Assembly: GCF_023511815.1 (NCBI RefSeq)
Contig: NZ_JAIMAV010000015.1
Location: 1-45,766 of the forward strand
DNA: 45,766 nucleotides
DNA from: Alicyclobacillus sp.
GTDB taxonomy: Bacteria > Bacillota > Bacilli > Alicyclobacillales > Alicyclobacillaceae
Direction of reading: 5' to 3'
Below the pieces are notes generated by a model. The model did not search any database. It had not been told where the DNA came from and saw nothing but the letters and a program-made list of their open reading frames with translations. This document shows positions 45,063 to 45,766 of this stretch, in pieces. A program made the translations under genes and the position numbers. Every line of letters starts with the position of its first letter. Position 1 is the stretch's first letter.

Positions 45063-45766
45063 TTGCGCTTCATCATCGAAGAATCCGACGAAGTCATTGC
45101 CACACATTCTGGAATGACCCTTGTCGGTGTGTTGCTGGACAAAACCACTCTCGGCGAACGCCTGAATCGGACTCGCCTGTCAGGTATGGGCAAACCAGAC
45201 ATTTCAAACCGTGATGTGGCGTACTCATACATCGGCCTGCTTTGTCAAGGCAAAACGGACTTTGACCACATCGAAGCCTTTCGTGATGACGAGTTTTTCA
45301 CGCTCGCACTACAGATGGACAACGTGCCTTCAAGCCCAACGCTGCGCCAGCGTTTGGATATGGCTGCCGGAAAGGCCGGCTGGGAGAGTATTTTACTCGA
45401 AGAGTCCGCAAAGCTCTTGAGGACCCTGGATGTTACACTGCATCCGATTGTGCTGGGCGAACCATCGAAACGCCGGGCTTACATTCCCCTTGACATTGAC
45501 GTGAGCCCGTTTGATAACTCGGGAACGAAAAAAGAAGGCGTCTCCCGTACGTACAAAGGTCACGATGGCTACGCCCCAATCTTTGCTTACCTTGGCCAAG
45601 AGGGCTATGTGGTGAATGTTCAGTTGCGTGAAGGCAGTACCCATGTTCAAAAGGATACAGCGGTCTTCTTGCGCAAGAGTATTCAGTATGCAAAGCAGAT
45701 TTCAGACCTTCCGCTGCTCGTTCGCATGGATGCCGGAAATGACAGTGCAGAAAACCTTGCCGTGTG
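45063..45766 (+). CDS. IS1380-family transposase, cut by the window edge
   Basis: An open frame from a TTG at 45063 (AGAGGTG upstream) runs to the window end, 234 complete codons. It has the IS1380-type start with LVGVLLDKTTLGERLN and SYIGLLCQGKTDFDHIEAF. The first catalytic Asp lies in LDIDVSPFDNSGTKKEG, followed by YKGHDGYAPIFAYLGQEGY. The second lies in VRMDAGNDSAENLA. There is no stop or frameshift in the visible part, so the element may be intact. It uses more A/T-rich codons than the neighbouring chromosomal genes, as expected of transfer. It is divergent from gerA. Confidence 0.9.
   Translation, partial: MRFIIEESDEVIATHSGMTLVGVLLDKTTLGERLNRTRLSGMGKPDISNRDVAYSYIGLLCQGKTDFDHIEAFRDDEFFTLALQMDNVPSSPTLRQRLDMAAGKAGWESILLEESAKLLRTLDVTLHPIVLGEPSKRRAYIPLDIDVSPFDNSGTKKEGVSRTYKGHDGYAPIFAYLGQEGYVVNVQLREGSTHVQKDTAVFLRKSIQYAKQISDLPLLVRMDAGNDSAENLAV
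45063..45766 (+). mobile_element. IS1380-family insertion sequence, left part
   Basis: The boundary given is only the transposase frame. The true left end lies somewhere in 44908-45062 and the right end is beyond the window. It sits close enough to gerA to influence the promoter of the germination operon. Confidence 0.75.

Overview
The window looks like a chromosomal segment of a spore-forming, GC-rich Firmicute, most like the Alicyclobacillaceae (Alicyclobacillus/Kyrpidia type). The evidence is a complete gerABC germination operon, a CotF-type coat protein, a YtxJ protein of the bacillithiol system, strong GGAGG ribosome binding sites with many GTG/TTG starts, and ligA-pcrA in the order usual for Bacilli. 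The taxonomic guess is inference, not a search result.

Layout. 1-6.3 kb (minus strand): pcrA-ligA, rmuC and a tRNA-Pro(CGG) with its own promoter and terminator. 6.4-8.3 kb: a small SPW-repeat membrane protein, a CotF-like coat protein and a DUF2512 membrane protein. 8.4-13.5 kb (plus): an unusual five-gene operon. Its first gene fuses a long-chain acyl-CoA synthetase to a transmembrane helix and an outer coiled coil. The next four genes encode small membrane-anchored coiled-coil proteins, some of which share sequence with each other and with the synthetase tail. 13.6-17.9 kb (plus): a CoA-binding protein, a DUF420 protein, an MFS exporter, an HxlR regulator and a lipoprotein L,D-transpeptidase.

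18-25.5 kb (minus): ribokinase, an unknown lipoprotein, then a cobalamin-riboswitch-controlled operon. That operon holds a DUF4430 protein, EcfT, a fused double ECF ATPase, an ECF S component and a prenyltransferase-like alpha/alpha-repeat protein. Its two exported proteins correspond to the two domains of animal intrinsic factor/transcobalamin, so this looks like a vitamin B12 capture and uptake system. 25.6-30.9 kb: an MFS transporter, a polysaccharide deacetylase, ytxJ, queD-queE, a DinB-family protein and an exported tandem-repeat protein.

31-34.9 kb: a LiuR-like MerR regulator with a probable own operator, followed by an internally deleted acyl-CoA dehydrogenase pseudogene. Then come an APC permease and a heme-oxygenase-fold (TenA/PqqC-like) enzyme. 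35-39.5 kb (minus): a pantothenate operon (DUF2520 Rossmann protein, panB, panC) ending in an unusual ABC-class ATPase. 39.6-44.9 kb (minus): gerA-gerB-gerC translationally coupled to a membrane-anchored FMN glutamate-synthase-like protein. 45.06 kb to the end: the start of an IS1380-family transposase beside gerA, cut by the window edge.

The two regions most worth attention are the synthetase/coiled-coil operon (8.4-13.5 kb) and the intrinsic-factor-like B12 operon (19.6-25.5 kb).
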